Below are positions 15,010 through 22,219 of a stretch of DNA of 31,828 nucleotides, in pieces; position 1 is the stretch's first letter; every line of letters starts with the position of its first letter. Position numbers and translations under genes: made by a program. Source of the stretch: a virus; IMG/VR virus record IMGVR_UViG_3300021420_000098, positions 1-31,828 of that record; one strand, given 5' to 3'. The notes under the pieces were generated by a model. That model had not been told where the DNA came from and ran no database searches. It saw only the letters and a list, made by a program, of their open reading frames with translations.

Positions 15010-16470
15010 TTAGACTTCGTAGTACTCTATGCGGTCAATGATATACTGAGCCGCAGTCAAGCTGTCGTAGCTTGATTGATAAGAGAACGACGCCATAACG
15101 TCAGTGTTCTTTGCGCTAGCTGAAGGATTGCCGCCGCTCTTGTACGTCGCACGAGGTACTTGGTAGATTACCGCTTGGTTGTTCTTAGCAACGCGTGTGT
15201 TGATTGGCCGAGTTGTTCCGGCGTAGAACGCCGCAAGTTCGGTATCGTTGCCAAAGTAAGTATCCATCTTTCCGGTAACGGTACAGTCGCCTTCGCGAAC
15301 CGCAACGGGTGCAGTAGAGTCAACAGCCTCAATCGTTCGAAGGTTGTTGTTGCAAACGAACGTAATCGACTTCGCCCAATTAGGAGAAATCAATTGCGAG
15401 CCGTTGACACCAAGACGGCCAACGTTGGCGTTAGCCGCCATCACAAGGCCGGTTGTCACAGCATCAGGTGTAGCGCTCAAAGTAACCTGAGATTCACCAC
15501 CGCCCATGCCAATAAACGTCGCAACGCAAACAATGTTCGCTTTGCTCGTAATCGTAGTCGTAAGGTCGTTGACTTCCATACCCGTGTTTACGATATAGGT
15601 AGGTGTCGTTTGACCAAGGAAGCCGCGCTCAATCGTTACAGACGAAGGCGTGATTCCGTTTTTGATTTCGTCACCGAACCAAATCCAGACAGTTTTACCA
15701 GTTCCTGTATCGGTTGCCCACGCTGCGGGAAGGTTGTCGAGCGTAAGAGCCGTGGCAGAAATCGCGGTAATTCGGGCGAAGTCATTCACCGCCGCTGTAG
15801 CGAACCGGTTGGTAGTTGCCGTCGCGCCAATCTTGATCCACTGCCCAACCGCAAGGCCGAGAGTCGTCCAATTGAGCGCCGTCGAACCAAGGCCAGTCGC
15901 GGTTGCTGTGATATCGCCGGATGCACCAGCAACGCCAACAACCTTAAGCTTGGCAGTGCCAAGCGGGGCAGCGTCGGTGGTAAGGCCAAGTGCAGTACCA
16001 ACAACGGTTGTTGCGCTTGAGCTAGCAACAACAAAATTCTGGTTATTGGCTGCGGCCAAAAAGCCTGTAGCGCGGCAAATCATGCCAGCCAAGAACGCAG
16101 CGCCGCCGGCGGTTACGGTGTACGTGCTCGTGCCCGCAGCGGTAATAACGCTTGAAGCTGTCGTGTCGTTGAATAGTGTAGGTGTGTTCACCCACGAATT
16201 CAACATAGCCGAACGGATGACTTCTGAAATCGGCGTATTGTCGAGAGGATACGACAATTCGAAATTGATTCCGCCCGTCGAAGCCTGCATGTTCTTGACG
16301 GGGTCGCCAAGCATACGGTCTGAACGGATTTCAGAAGAGTCAATAAAGTTTGGCGCGAATGCAAGCGACTCGCCAGTTACCCGCATGGTACGCATACGCG
16401 GTGTGACCGGCGTTGTACCTTGTGTCGTCTCACGCACAAGCGAAAGACGTAACCTATTTGAGCTAGTGAT
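15010..16470 (-). CDS. Major tail (tube) protein, non-standard start
   Basis: About 475-486 aa. Features of the Phage_tube_2-type tail tube family: ETTQGTTPVTPRMRTMRVTGESL, SSEIRSDRMLGDPVKN, and TYFGNDTELAAFYAGTT near the end, with a long central beta-rich insertion. The first ordinary start codon is GTG at 16437, but it would remove TSSNRLRLSLV, which matches the family's usual beginning (SSNRxxLxYVxE). The frame is open upstream to the TAA of the previous gene at 16483. AGGA at 16482-16479 lies eight bases before an in-frame ATC (16470), so I give 16470 as the tentative start. It forms the tail tube on the tail terminator. Confidence 0.8.
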   Translation of the reverse strand: MTSSNRLRLSLVRETTQGTTPVTPRMRTMRVTGESLAFAPNFIDSSEIRSDRMLGDPVKNMQASTGGINFELSYPLDNTPISEVIRSAMLNSWVNTPTLFNDTTASSVITAAGTSTYTVTAGGAAFLAGMICRATGFLAAANNQNFVVASSSATTVVGTALGLTTDAAPLGTAKLKVVGVAGASGDITATATGLGSTALNWTTLGLAVGQWIKIGATATTNRFATAAVNDFARITAISATALTLDNLPAAWATDTGTGKTVWIWFGDEIKNGITPSSVTIERGFLGQTTPTYIVNTGMEVNDLTTTITSKANIVCVATFIGMGGGESQVTLSATPDAVTTGLVMAANANVGRLGVNGSQLISPNWAKSITFVCNNNLRTIEAVDSTAPVAVREGDCTVTGKMDTYFGNDTELAAFYAGTTRPINTRVAKNNQAVIYQVPRATYKSGGNPSASAKNTDVMASFSYQSSYDSLTAAQYIIDRIEYYEV

Positions 16471-16482
16471 TGTCGTATTCCT

Positions 16483-16695
16483 TTATGCGAATGTAGCGGC
16501 TGGCACTTCGGTAACTACAACCGGAGTCGCTACAACCGGTGCAGCAACAACCGGAGTCGCTGAGTCACCAACAAATTTTTCAAGCGTGACGAATTCGCCA
16601 GCTACCCAATGTTCAAGATTTTCAATGTTGTCGTAAAGTTCGTCACCAACCTTGAAAACCTGATTCGTGGTCTTAAAATCCTTCAGAACAATCAT
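16483..16695 (-). CDS. Small protein with Ala/Val/Pro/Thr-rich tail, in frame with tail tube
   Basis: A 70-aa protein, MIVLKDFKTTNQVFKVGDELYDNIENLEHWVAGEFV, then a low-complexity tail (DSATPVVAAPVVATPVVVTE). The N-terminal 45 residues look like a small SH3-like or beta-barrel module. The tail is encoded by short direct repeats. The start overlaps the tail terminator stop. Its stop TAA is in the same frame as the tail tube, with no stop between, so readthrough would fuse this module to the tube protein through a flexible linker. Function unknown. Confidence 0.65.
   Translation of the reverse strand: MIVLKDFKTTNQVFKVGDELYDNIENLEHWVAGEFVTLEKFVGDSATPVVAAPVVATPVVVTEVPAATFA
16514..16561. repeat. 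Short direct repeats encoding the linker-like tail
   Basis: The 15-base unit ACAACCGGAGTCGCT occurs at 16517-16531 and 16547-16561 (plus strand), with a diverged copy (ACAACCGGTGCAGCA) between them at 16532-16546. On the minus strand these encode the Ala/Val/Thr/Pro repeats. Likely slippage-prone linker expansion. Confidence 0.7.
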
Positions 16696-17120
16696 GCGTC
16701 AATGCGTCTCCAATTTATGTAAACCGATACCCGATAATATGTGCCGTCTTCGTGGCCGGTCTGGCCCTTACCTATGAAGGCGTCTCTAAATTCAAGGCTG
16801 TTGCTCAGAAGCGTCAACCCCCTGAACAAGTCTGCCAATTCCTTGGCGTATGTTCGAACAAGCGAGCCTCCCGTATTGATCTTCACGAGCACATGAAGCC
16901 AAAGCACCCCCTCTTCGTCCCACCTATTAGCGGCTTGCGGAGAGGCACCTATTGACTGTTGACCGTATGCCGTGCCGGTCATTTCAACGTCAACGAAGGT
17001 CGCAGGCAGCGGGTCAATCGCTTCGTTCTCCCAACGGATTGGCGTTGTCGTCCACGCCCCGTTGCCGCCAGAGCCATCAAAGTAAGACCTGATGGCGTCG
17101 AACACTGCACCTGATGCCAC
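16692..17120 (-). CDS. Tail terminator-like protein
   Basis: A 142-aa protein, starting GTG at 17120 with GGGG eight bases upstream. It has the pattern of the DUF4128/tail terminator family: IRSYFDGSGGNGAWTTTPIRWENEAIDP, DVEMTGTAYGQQSIG, WDEEGVLWLHVLVKINTG, and the final strand YYRVSVYINWRRIDA. It would cap the tail tube and join it to the head completion proteins. Order gp10-like, terminator, tube is the standard siphovirus order. Confidence 0.75.
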   Translation of the reverse strand: MASGAVFDAIRSYFDGSGGNGAWTTTPIRWENEAIDPLPATFVDVEMTGTAYGQQSIGASPQAANRWDEEGVLWLHVLVKINTGGSLVRTYAKELADLFRGLTLLSNSLEFRDAFIGKGQTGHEDGTYYRVSVYINWRRIDA

Positions 17121-17134
17121 TTATAACCCCATCT

Positions 17135-17779
17135 TCATAACTGTACCTGAATTGCCGGAAACCGGTTGACCGCCTTGTTATGCTGCAACGTCGAATGCCT
17201 TCCATACTTTGCGTTGGGCGATTGCGCCGCGACACCGTAGACGCCGACATAATCAACGAAGTTGATTTTAGCGACGTTGCCGAATTTCGATTGCGCTTGG
17301 TTTGCTGTCACTTCATAAACGCCGCTTGGCGCTTGCTGCGACTCGCCTTGTTCAATCTTTCTCGAATACGGAAGGGTACTGACGAACGTGTAGACCGTCG
17401 CAGCGGGAATGTTGACTCCCTGAGAAACTTCAATTCCGTCCGCGAAAAGCGTATGCGATGCTTTGTACCTACCGGTTAGAACCGGCGAGTTCATTTCTAG
17501 TTGCTGGCCGATGTAGGCTAGCGTTTCGTTAATAAGATTGAATTCGTAAACAATCGTTCCGTCTGGCCTAACGTCGAATTCGCTAGCGTCTTCTATGCCG
17601 TCAACGAATGTCGTGTAATCGACTTGGCTTCCCAATACAGCCGCGTTGCTTTCTTCAGCATTTGCGGCACTCTCTATTGCGAAGTCTGCAAGATATTTGC
17701 TTTGCGCTTTGCTCGAAAGCAAATCGCTAATCAGTAGTTCAATGTCGCGGTCTATCGGTTCAAACTTGACAGCCAACAT
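17135..17779 (-). CDS. HK97 gp10-like head-tail joining/tail completion protein
   Basis: A 214-aa protein. The diagnostic part is NSPVLTGRYKASHTLFADG followed by TLPYSRKIEQGESQQAPSGVYEVTANQA, typical of gp10-like proteins where a tyrosine-containing loop and a C-terminal helix dock onto the neck. The N-terminal 70 residues are longer than in HK97 gp10. The ATG at 17779 is preceded by AAGGTG. It sits between head closure and tail terminator genes, as expected. Confidence 0.72.
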   Translation of the reverse strand: MLAVKFEPIDRDIELLISDLLSSKAQSKYLADFAIESAANAEESNAAVLGSQVDYTTFVDGIEDASEFDVRPDGTIVYEFNLINETLAYIGQQLEMNSPVLTGRYKASHTLFADGIEVSQGVNIPAATVYTFVSTLPYSRKIEQGESQQAPSGVYEVTANQAQSKFGNVAKINFVDYVGVYGVAAQSPNAKYGRHSTLQHNKAVNRFPAIQVQL

Positions 17780-17791
17780 TACCGCACCTTT

Positions 17792-18163
17792 TTACCGCAC
17801 CTGAATTTCAATCCTCACAAGAACGTCTTGCACGTATATTCCGACTGCGGCTTGAACCGTTCGCGTCTGGCCATTGATAATGACAAGGTCGCCGCGATTC
17901 TTGCTTGGTACGCGAACATCATTGATGTAGCCGAATTGAGCATATGGCCAAACGGCGCTGTTTATCTCAGTCGGAGATATGATGACCTTGGAGTCTTGTT
18001 GCGTGATCGCTCCAACCAACTCTTGCGGCGAATATCCGCGAACATTGGCTTGGCAAATAACATCGGTGAACGTCTGCGACGTTGTCCCGGTAACCTTACG
18101 CAACGTGATTGACTGACCGGCTACTTTTAGCGCCCTGTCTAACGCGTCAATTTGGCTAGCCAT
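17792..18163 (-). CDS. Head closure protein
   Basis: A 123-aa protein starting MASQIDALDRALKVAGQSITLRKVTG, with a beta-rich body (DVICQANVRGYSPQELVG, DLVIINGQTRTVQAAVGI) of the SPP1 gp16/HK97 head-closure type. The ATG at 18163 overlaps the connector stop by one base (TGATG), preferred over a TTG one codon upstream. It would close the portal-connector channel before tail docking. Confidence 0.7.
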   Translation of the reverse strand: MASQIDALDRALKVAGQSITLRKVTGTTSQTFTDVICQANVRGYSPQELVGAITQQDSKVIISPTEINSAVWPYAQFGYINDVRVPSKNRGDLVIINGQTRTVQAAVGIYVQDVLVRIEIQVR

Positions 18164-18804
18164 CAAACGCCTATATTTCTATAGGGGTCTAAGTAACCGG
18201 CCGCGATAGGATCAAGACTGACGCTTAGAGCGCTGTTGTTGGTGGTGTACGTTGTCGAAAGAACACCCGGAATCGTTTCTTGCTTTACGCTCGTGTCTCG
18301 CGTTGCATCACTTCGCAGGCTCTTGACCTGAATAATGCAAGCACGTTCGACGTTCTGCGGCAACGTACCAAGCAATTCATAGCCGCCAGAATAGTTGACT
18401 GTTAGCTGAGTAAATGACCACTGAATAATGTTTTGGTTGGTGTCAAGCCTATATATAAGCCCTTCGTCGGGGTCTAACCAAAAGTCGGTGTCTTGAACAA
18501 GCGTAACAGTGTCTTCAACGATTGATACAATCGAGACAACCGGAATACGCTGCAACTGAATCGAATCTAGCTTGTTTTGATTCCGATAGACATAAGAGAA
18601 GCGGTTACGAAAAGTTTCCGTAACCGTCTCAAGTCCAAACACCTTATCGCAGTACGCTGCACAAGCGCCGCTTGCTTGGTCAATCCAAGTCTCTATGTTG
18701 GCGTCTTCTGCGGTGGTAGTCAGACCAAGTTCCGCCTTGACTGTCGCGAGCACCGTCAAATCTGAGCTATCGGCAGGCGTGTTAACAATCAAAACCGATT
18801 TCAT
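18163..18804 (-). CDS. Head-tail connector protein (gp6 / PhiE125 gp8 type)
   Basis: A 213-aa protein. The N-terminal helices (DLTVLATVKAELGLT, DANIETWIDQASGACAAYCDKVFG) and the strands RIPVVSIVSI, DFWLDPDEGLIYR, LTVNYSGGYEL, followed by a helix with ERACIIQVKSLRSDATRD, match the gp6-like adaptor family. It would form the ring below the portal. I place the start at ATG 18804, which overlaps the upstream stop (TGATG); the longer reading from a TTG at 18831 lacks family support. Confidence 0.83.
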   Translation of the reverse strand: MKSVLIVNTPADSSDLTVLATVKAELGLTTTAEDANIETWIDQASGACAAYCDKVFGLETVTETFRNRFSYVYRNQNKLDSIQLQRIPVVSIVSIVEDTVTLVQDTDFWLDPDEGLIYRLDTNQNIIQWSFTQLTVNYSGGYELLGTLPQNVERACIIQVKSLRSDATRDTSVKQETIPGVLSTTYTTNNSALSVSLDPIAAGYLDPYRNIGV

Positions 18805-20552
18805 CAGACTTCCCTTGGTGCGGCTGGCCAACCGCTAGAACGCGGTTTTGCTTCGCCGTTGGTTGAGCGCGGTAGAGATTCGCGGTTTGCTTTCTTGACA
18901 ATCCGCACAAGCCACTTGACGAAGCCAGACGAAAAAATTGAAACCGTCTTGGCAACACTCTTCTTAATCGCAACCGAACCGGTTGAGACTATGGACACGG
19001 CAACTAAGTACGTGTGAGCGCCACCACCGCTGATATACTGAGCGACAACGGAAACAACGCCGACGCTCGCAACAAGAACACGTTTGCCAACTGACTTCGC
19101 CAGCGACAAAGCACCGGCACAGTTTATGGCAACGTTCTTTAGTACAGTCTTGCTTGATGAAACCGCACCGGTTGAAACCAGAGCAATCTTTTTGCCAACA
19201 GACTTGACCGCAGATACAGCACCATTCGAAGCCACGGCAATTGATTTGCTTATGGCCCGCGCGAACGATACTGCACCGGTTGACGTGATAGACACAACCT
19301 TGGCAACCGAACGGGATACAGCAACAGCACCTGTTGATGTAATCGTGACGATTACGATTCGAACCTTGATGCCAGCAGCCGTAACAACGCCAACCGACGT
19401 TATTATAATCGACTTTCCAACTGACTTAAGAAGCGATACAGCGCCCGTAGATGTAACCGTGATATTCTTGCCAATCGACTTCAGAAGCGACACAGCGCCA
19501 GTTGATGCGACCGTTAGGTTTTTGTTGACAGCCTTTGAAACAGATACCGCGCCAGAAGATGCGATATTTACGGCAACGAGTTTAACCTTTTGGGCTACAG
19601 ACGTAACAGCGCCGATAGACGTTAAAAGAATTGATTTAGCAACTGACTTTAACGCAGAGACGACTCCGGTTGAATTAAGCTTGATAAACTTAGAGGCCGC
19701 TTTTATAACCGAAGGTGAACCGGAAGACGTAATAAATACAGTCTTGCCAGCGATCTTAGCCGTTACTACAGCACCCACACTGCTCACTGTGACGGTTATG
19801 TTTGTCGTTGCACCACCAATTGATGCTTGCGAAAATGCCATCGCTTTATTGATCTGGCGATTTTCATACCAGAATGATCTTGAACCACTAAACTCTTGTT
19901 GCCACCATTGCAAAAGTTGTTGCGCTGAAATCGCGGTTGGCGACCACATTGCAGCCGCAAGCGAGCCAGTTAATGGATAGGACGATTGCGAGTCACCGAG
20001 AACATGCGTTGCATTCGGAGCAGAGAGTGCATTGCCTGACGTAAGCGCTTGCGTAAAAACGTTACCGGTTTGGAAATTGCCTGCAATAAAATTGAACTTG
20101 GTTCCCGCGCATGTCAGCGCTAGAAAATACGGAACGCCCGTTACTGGCGCAAACGTGGTTGCCTGCGATCCACCGCAATAAATGCCCAAAAAGCCGGTAT
20201 TCATCAGGCCAAATAAATTGAGGTCACCTGTCGGCGCTGTGTCTAAGAGACACTGGAAATTCCCGATAGTATCAAACGAGCATATGCCCGCGAACGTCGC
20301 ATTAGCTGCCGCTGCGGTGCTGTTGCCACTGAATTGAACTTGGTCTGAAGTCGTCGCAAAATTCGTGGCCGGTCCAATGACCGCCTTGATAACTTTTGTC
20401 GGCGCTCCCGATACGGTGCCAGCTTGGCCAGAAAGTAGATTGACCATATTTCCAGCGGCGGCAACGCAGGATAGGCCGCGCCCAATGGCCATTCCCCTAG
20501 ACGCCGGGTGCGATGGGTCAAATCTTGCCCGGCGTCCTTTAAATTCAAGCAC
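18804..20552 (-). CDS. LamG-like fibre protein with ~15 copies of an 18-residue repeat
   Basis: A 582-aa protein (GTG start at 20552, AAGGA upstream). Residues 1-230 look like a LamG/concanavalin-like jelly roll (FAGICSFDTIGNFQCLLDT, PYFLALTCAGTKFNF, GSLAAAMWSPTAISAQQ). Residues about 251-550 are a repeat array with consensus K-S-V-G-K-x-I-x-V-T-S-T-G-A-V-S-L-L. Three units carry a longer linker (QKVKLVAVNI, IKVRIVIVTI, QYISGGGAHTYLVAVSI). The last 30 residues are basic. There is no signal peptide. Repeated short hydrophobic strands with lysines suggest a beta-repeat fibre shaft, though membrane predictors may call false helices. It lies between capsid and connector genes, so a head- or neck-attached fibre is likely. 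Confidence 0.7.
   Translation of the reverse strand: MLEFKGRRARFDPSHPASRGMAIGRGLSCVAAAGNMVNLLSGQAGTVSGAPTKVIKAVIGPATNFATTSDQVQFSGNSTAAAANATFAGICSFDTIGNFQCLLDTAPTGDLNLFGLMNTGFLGIYCGGSQATTFAPVTGVPYFLALTCAGTKFNFIAGNFQTGNVFTQALTSGNALSAPNATHVLGDSQSSYPLTGSLAAAMWSPTAISAQQLLQWWQQEFSGSRSFWYENRQINKAMAFSQASIGGATTNITVTVSSVGAVVTAKIAGKTVFITSSGSPSVIKAASKFIKLNSTGVVSALKSVAKSILLTSIGAVTSVAQKVKLVAVNIASSGAVSVSKAVNKNLTVASTGAVSLLKSIGKNITVTSTGAVSLLKSVGKSIIITSVGVVTAAGIKVRIVIVTITSTGAVAVSRSVAKVVSITSTGAVSFARAISKSIAVASNGAVSAVKSVGKKIALVSTGAVSSSKTVLKNVAINCAGALSLAKSVGKRVLVASVGVVSVVAQYISGGGAHTYLVAVSIVSTGSVAIKKSVAKTVSIFSSGFVKWLVRIVKKANRESLPRSTNGEAKPRSSGWPAAPREV
18903..19802 (-). repeat. Coding tandem repeat array, 18-codon unit
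   Basis: About 15 units of 54 bases (some 60 or 81) coding for the KSVGKxIxVTSTGAVSLL repeat. Protein similarity between units is high but DNA identity is moderate, with motifs such as GTTGA and ACAGCACC recurring irregularly, so the array is old or under codon drift rather than recently expanded. Confidence 0.75.
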
Positions 20553-20561
20553 GTATTATCC

Positions 20562-21062
20562 TTAGACGTTCTGATATTGCAACGGAATGTGTGAGACTAC
20601 ATTGCCAGCCGCATTTAATGCAGCCACGTTATTATGCACGACATAGACTCCCCATTTTTTCGGCATATTGCCACCAAACAACGCAGCTAGGCTGAAAGAG
20701 AATGGGTAAGTCCTGCCCGTGGTAGCGTCAACCGTGATTACAGCCGCCAATTTGAACGCCCCTGATTGCTGCACGTTCGCAGAAGTCAACGTTGTATTTG
20801 CATCGCTGCCTGTCACCGTATCAGGATATGTCGGCGTGTCGTCTAAAATGCCCCATGCGTAGATAAGAACATTGGTAGATACTGTCGGAGTCGTGCCGGT
20901 TTTAATGACGCCAGTAATCAACTCATCAACGCTCAAATTCGACGTGTTATCCACAACGGACGACGAGCGACCGGCTAGCAAATTGGTATCCGAAGCAAGA
21001 GCATTGAGCGTAATCGTTAGTGCTGCTGACGCGCCGTATATCGGTTTAAGTGTCGTGGCCAT
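20562..21062 (-). CDS. Virion structural protein, unknown role (MATTLKPIYGASAAL type)
   Basis: A 166-aa beta-rich protein: MATTLKPIYGASAALTITLNAL, LAGRSSSVVDNTSNLSVDELITG, and near the end YPFSFSLAALFGGNMPKKWGVYVVHNNVAALNA. Proteins with this pattern recur in alphaproteobacterial and other phages beside capsid or spike genes in my recollection, but no function is established that I know of. A capsid- or fibre-associated structural role is inferred from location between capsid and connector genes. Confidence 0.6.
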   Translation of the reverse strand: MATTLKPIYGASAALTITLNALASDTNLLAGRSSSVVDNTSNLSVDELITGVIKTGTTPTVSTNVLIYAWGILDDTPTYPDTVTGSDANTTLTSANVQQSGAFKLAAVITVDATTGRTYPFSFSLAALFGGNMPKKWGVYVVHNNVAALNAAGNVVSHIPLQYQNV

Positions 21063-21063
21063 A

Positions 21064-21489
21064 TCAGACTAATCCCCCCGCGTTGTTTAGAAAACCAACG
21101 CCTATCGGTTCGCCGTATCCATTAGCCTGCCACCAAGGAATCGGTGGCGTACCCATCGCAACGATTGCGTCTGATTGTGCCTGCGATAGAAGGCTATGAG
21201 TGACTAAGTCCGCTAGCATCCCCTGTACGATTGCTAAGGACACGTCTAACGTTTGGACTCGCGGGTCAGAGTTGTAATCTACCGCCGCAGCGGCGCCCTG
21301 CGAGGTTGTGACGGCGGCTTTAATCGCCATCCACAAATTATTAGTTCGAAGATACGTCATCACCTGCAAGACAGGCACCGGGGCATTTGGCCCCGGCACT
21401 GTCAACGCATTGATTGCATCAAGCTTCTGTTGCGTCGTGCCGCTTGTTGCGGTTGACCATTTCGCTATCAACGCGTCGTAATATGCCAC
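21064..21489 (-). CDS. Small helical phage protein, unknown function
   Basis: A 141-aa protein with a GTG start (21489). It contains TQQKLDAINALTVPGPNAPVPVLQVMTYLRTNNLWMAIKAA and DPRVQTLDVSLAIVQGMLADL, and ends with a tryptophan-containing tail (PPIPWWQANGYGEPIG). It looks mostly helical, with no signal or membrane segment. It lies directly upstream of the MATTLKP-type protein with one base between. Possibly an assembly factor or minor virion protein. Confidence 0.6.
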   Translation of the reverse strand: MAYYDALIAKWSTATSGTTQQKLDAINALTVPGPNAPVPVLQVMTYLRTNNLWMAIKAAVTTSQGAAAAVDYNSDPRVQTLDVSLAIVQGMLADLVTHSLLSQAQSDAIVAMGTPPIPWWQANGYGEPIGVGFLNNAGGLV

Positions 21490-21504
21490 GAGTTATCTTT
21501 CTTA

Positions 21505-21888
21505 TCAGGTCCAAGTTACCTTGACGGTGAACGCAATCGAGTCACCAGTCGAAAGGTTGACAACCGCGAAGCTTCCGTAGAAATCCATATTTCCGGTTGT
21601 CGGTGGCGAGCCTGTTCCGACTGCGTCGAACACGCCGACTTCGGTAATAGCCCGCGCACCCGCCGCTGTGATCGTGCCAACTACCTGTAGTGTATCGTTT
21701 GTTGTCGTTACAGTGACCTGTGACATGGTCCCGGCTGTGCGGGCTTCAGTCGTGGTTGTGGTCGTAACCGCTGTTGCAGATGCCACTGCACCTGTTCCGG
21801 TGCCCCACTGCAGATACTTTGAAACGGCGGCAGTAACAAAATTGGCCGTGATAGCGGCCAAGCCAGTCTGTTGAACCTGTGCAGTCAC
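21505..21888 (-). CDS. Small beta-rich virion-type protein
   Basis: A 127-aa protein from a GTG at 21888. It starts TAQVQQTGLAAITANFVTAAVSKYLQWGTGTG and then has alternating beta strands (GTITAAGARAITEVGVFDAVG, STGDSIAFTVKVTWT). The GTITAAGARAITEVGVFD motif is similar to end domains of fibre-associated proteins. I infer a fibre or spike component; no experimentally known homologue comes to mind. Confidence 0.6.
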   Translation of the reverse strand: MTAQVQQTGLAAITANFVTAAVSKYLQWGTGTGAVASATAVTTTTTTEARTAGTMSQVTVTTTNDTLQVVGTITAAGARAITEVGVFDAVGTGSPPTTGNMDFYGSFAVVNLSTGDSIAFTVKVTWT

Positions 21889-21891
21889 TTA

Positions 21892-22053
21892 TTATTTTCC
21901 TTTAAACAATTTCTTGACCCGCCACGCGAGTCGCTTAAGTGGATTCGGGTGCCAGTAAGAGACGACACCTAGATTTTCAACCGTGCCGTTCGCACGAGTG
22001 ACAACTAGTTCAATGGTGGTTTCACCACGCGACTTTGCATTTACGTTCGACAT
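21892..22053 (-). CDS. 53-aa basic protein, unknown function
   Basis: Starts MSNVNAKSRGETTIELVVTR with a strong GGAAGGGGAG ribosome-binding site, and continues NGTVENLGVVSYWHPNP to a very basic helix (LKRLAWRVKKLFKGK). The stop is three bases before the next GTG. The basic amphipathic C-terminus could bind nucleic acid or membrane. Position and ribosome-binding site support it being real. Confidence 0.65.
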   Translation of the reverse strand: MSNVNAKSRGETTIELVVTRANGTVENLGVVSYWHPNPLKRLAWRVKKLFKGK

Positions 22054-22072
22054 TGGACTCCCCTTCCAAAAG

Positions 22073-22219
22073 TTATTTCTTCACTGGCGCGTCGTTGACG
22101 TGACCAATGAACTTTTCCTTCAAAAGACCTTCAACAAGGTCTTCGCGAACTTCAACAACGGCGTCAGGCTGCAACCAATCGTTCAGAAGTCGGAACGGCT
22201 TTAGGACTTTAAATTTCAT
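22073..22219 (-). CDS. 48-aa protein, unknown function
   Basis: MKFKVLKPFRLLNDWLQPDA, then VVEVREDLVEGLLKEKFIGHVNDAPVKK. It overlaps the upstream enzyme gene by 11 bases. The pattern resembles small SH3-like phage proteins that pair a VLKPF strand with a short helix, as also suggested for the N-terminal part of the 70-aa protein near the tail tube. Ribosome-binding sequence is weak (GAGA), so translation may be coupled. Confidence 0.6.
   Translation of the reverse strand: MKFKVLKPFRLLNDWLQPDAVVEVREDLVEGLLKEKFIGHVNDAPVKK

Noticed and set aside
15650-16636. Long plus-strand open frame (328 aa) opposite the tail tube gene
   Set aside because: It is an antisense shadow of the tail tube and linker gene; composition is Ala/Val-rich without domain pattern and it lies across two real genes.
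17780-17802. Direct repeat TACCGCACCT between the head closure and gp10-like genes
   Set aside because: Only two 10-base copies spaced by three bases around the stop and ribosome-binding site; probably a small slippage duplication with no further meaning.
18903-19802. CRISPR-like or other non-coding repeat array
   Set aside because: The repeats are in-frame codons of one protein, with variable DNA sequence and no unique spacers.
19084-19980. Plus-strand open frame of 298 aa opposite the repeat fibre
   Set aside because: Its repeats mirror those of the minus-strand protein; no ribosome-binding site or family pattern.
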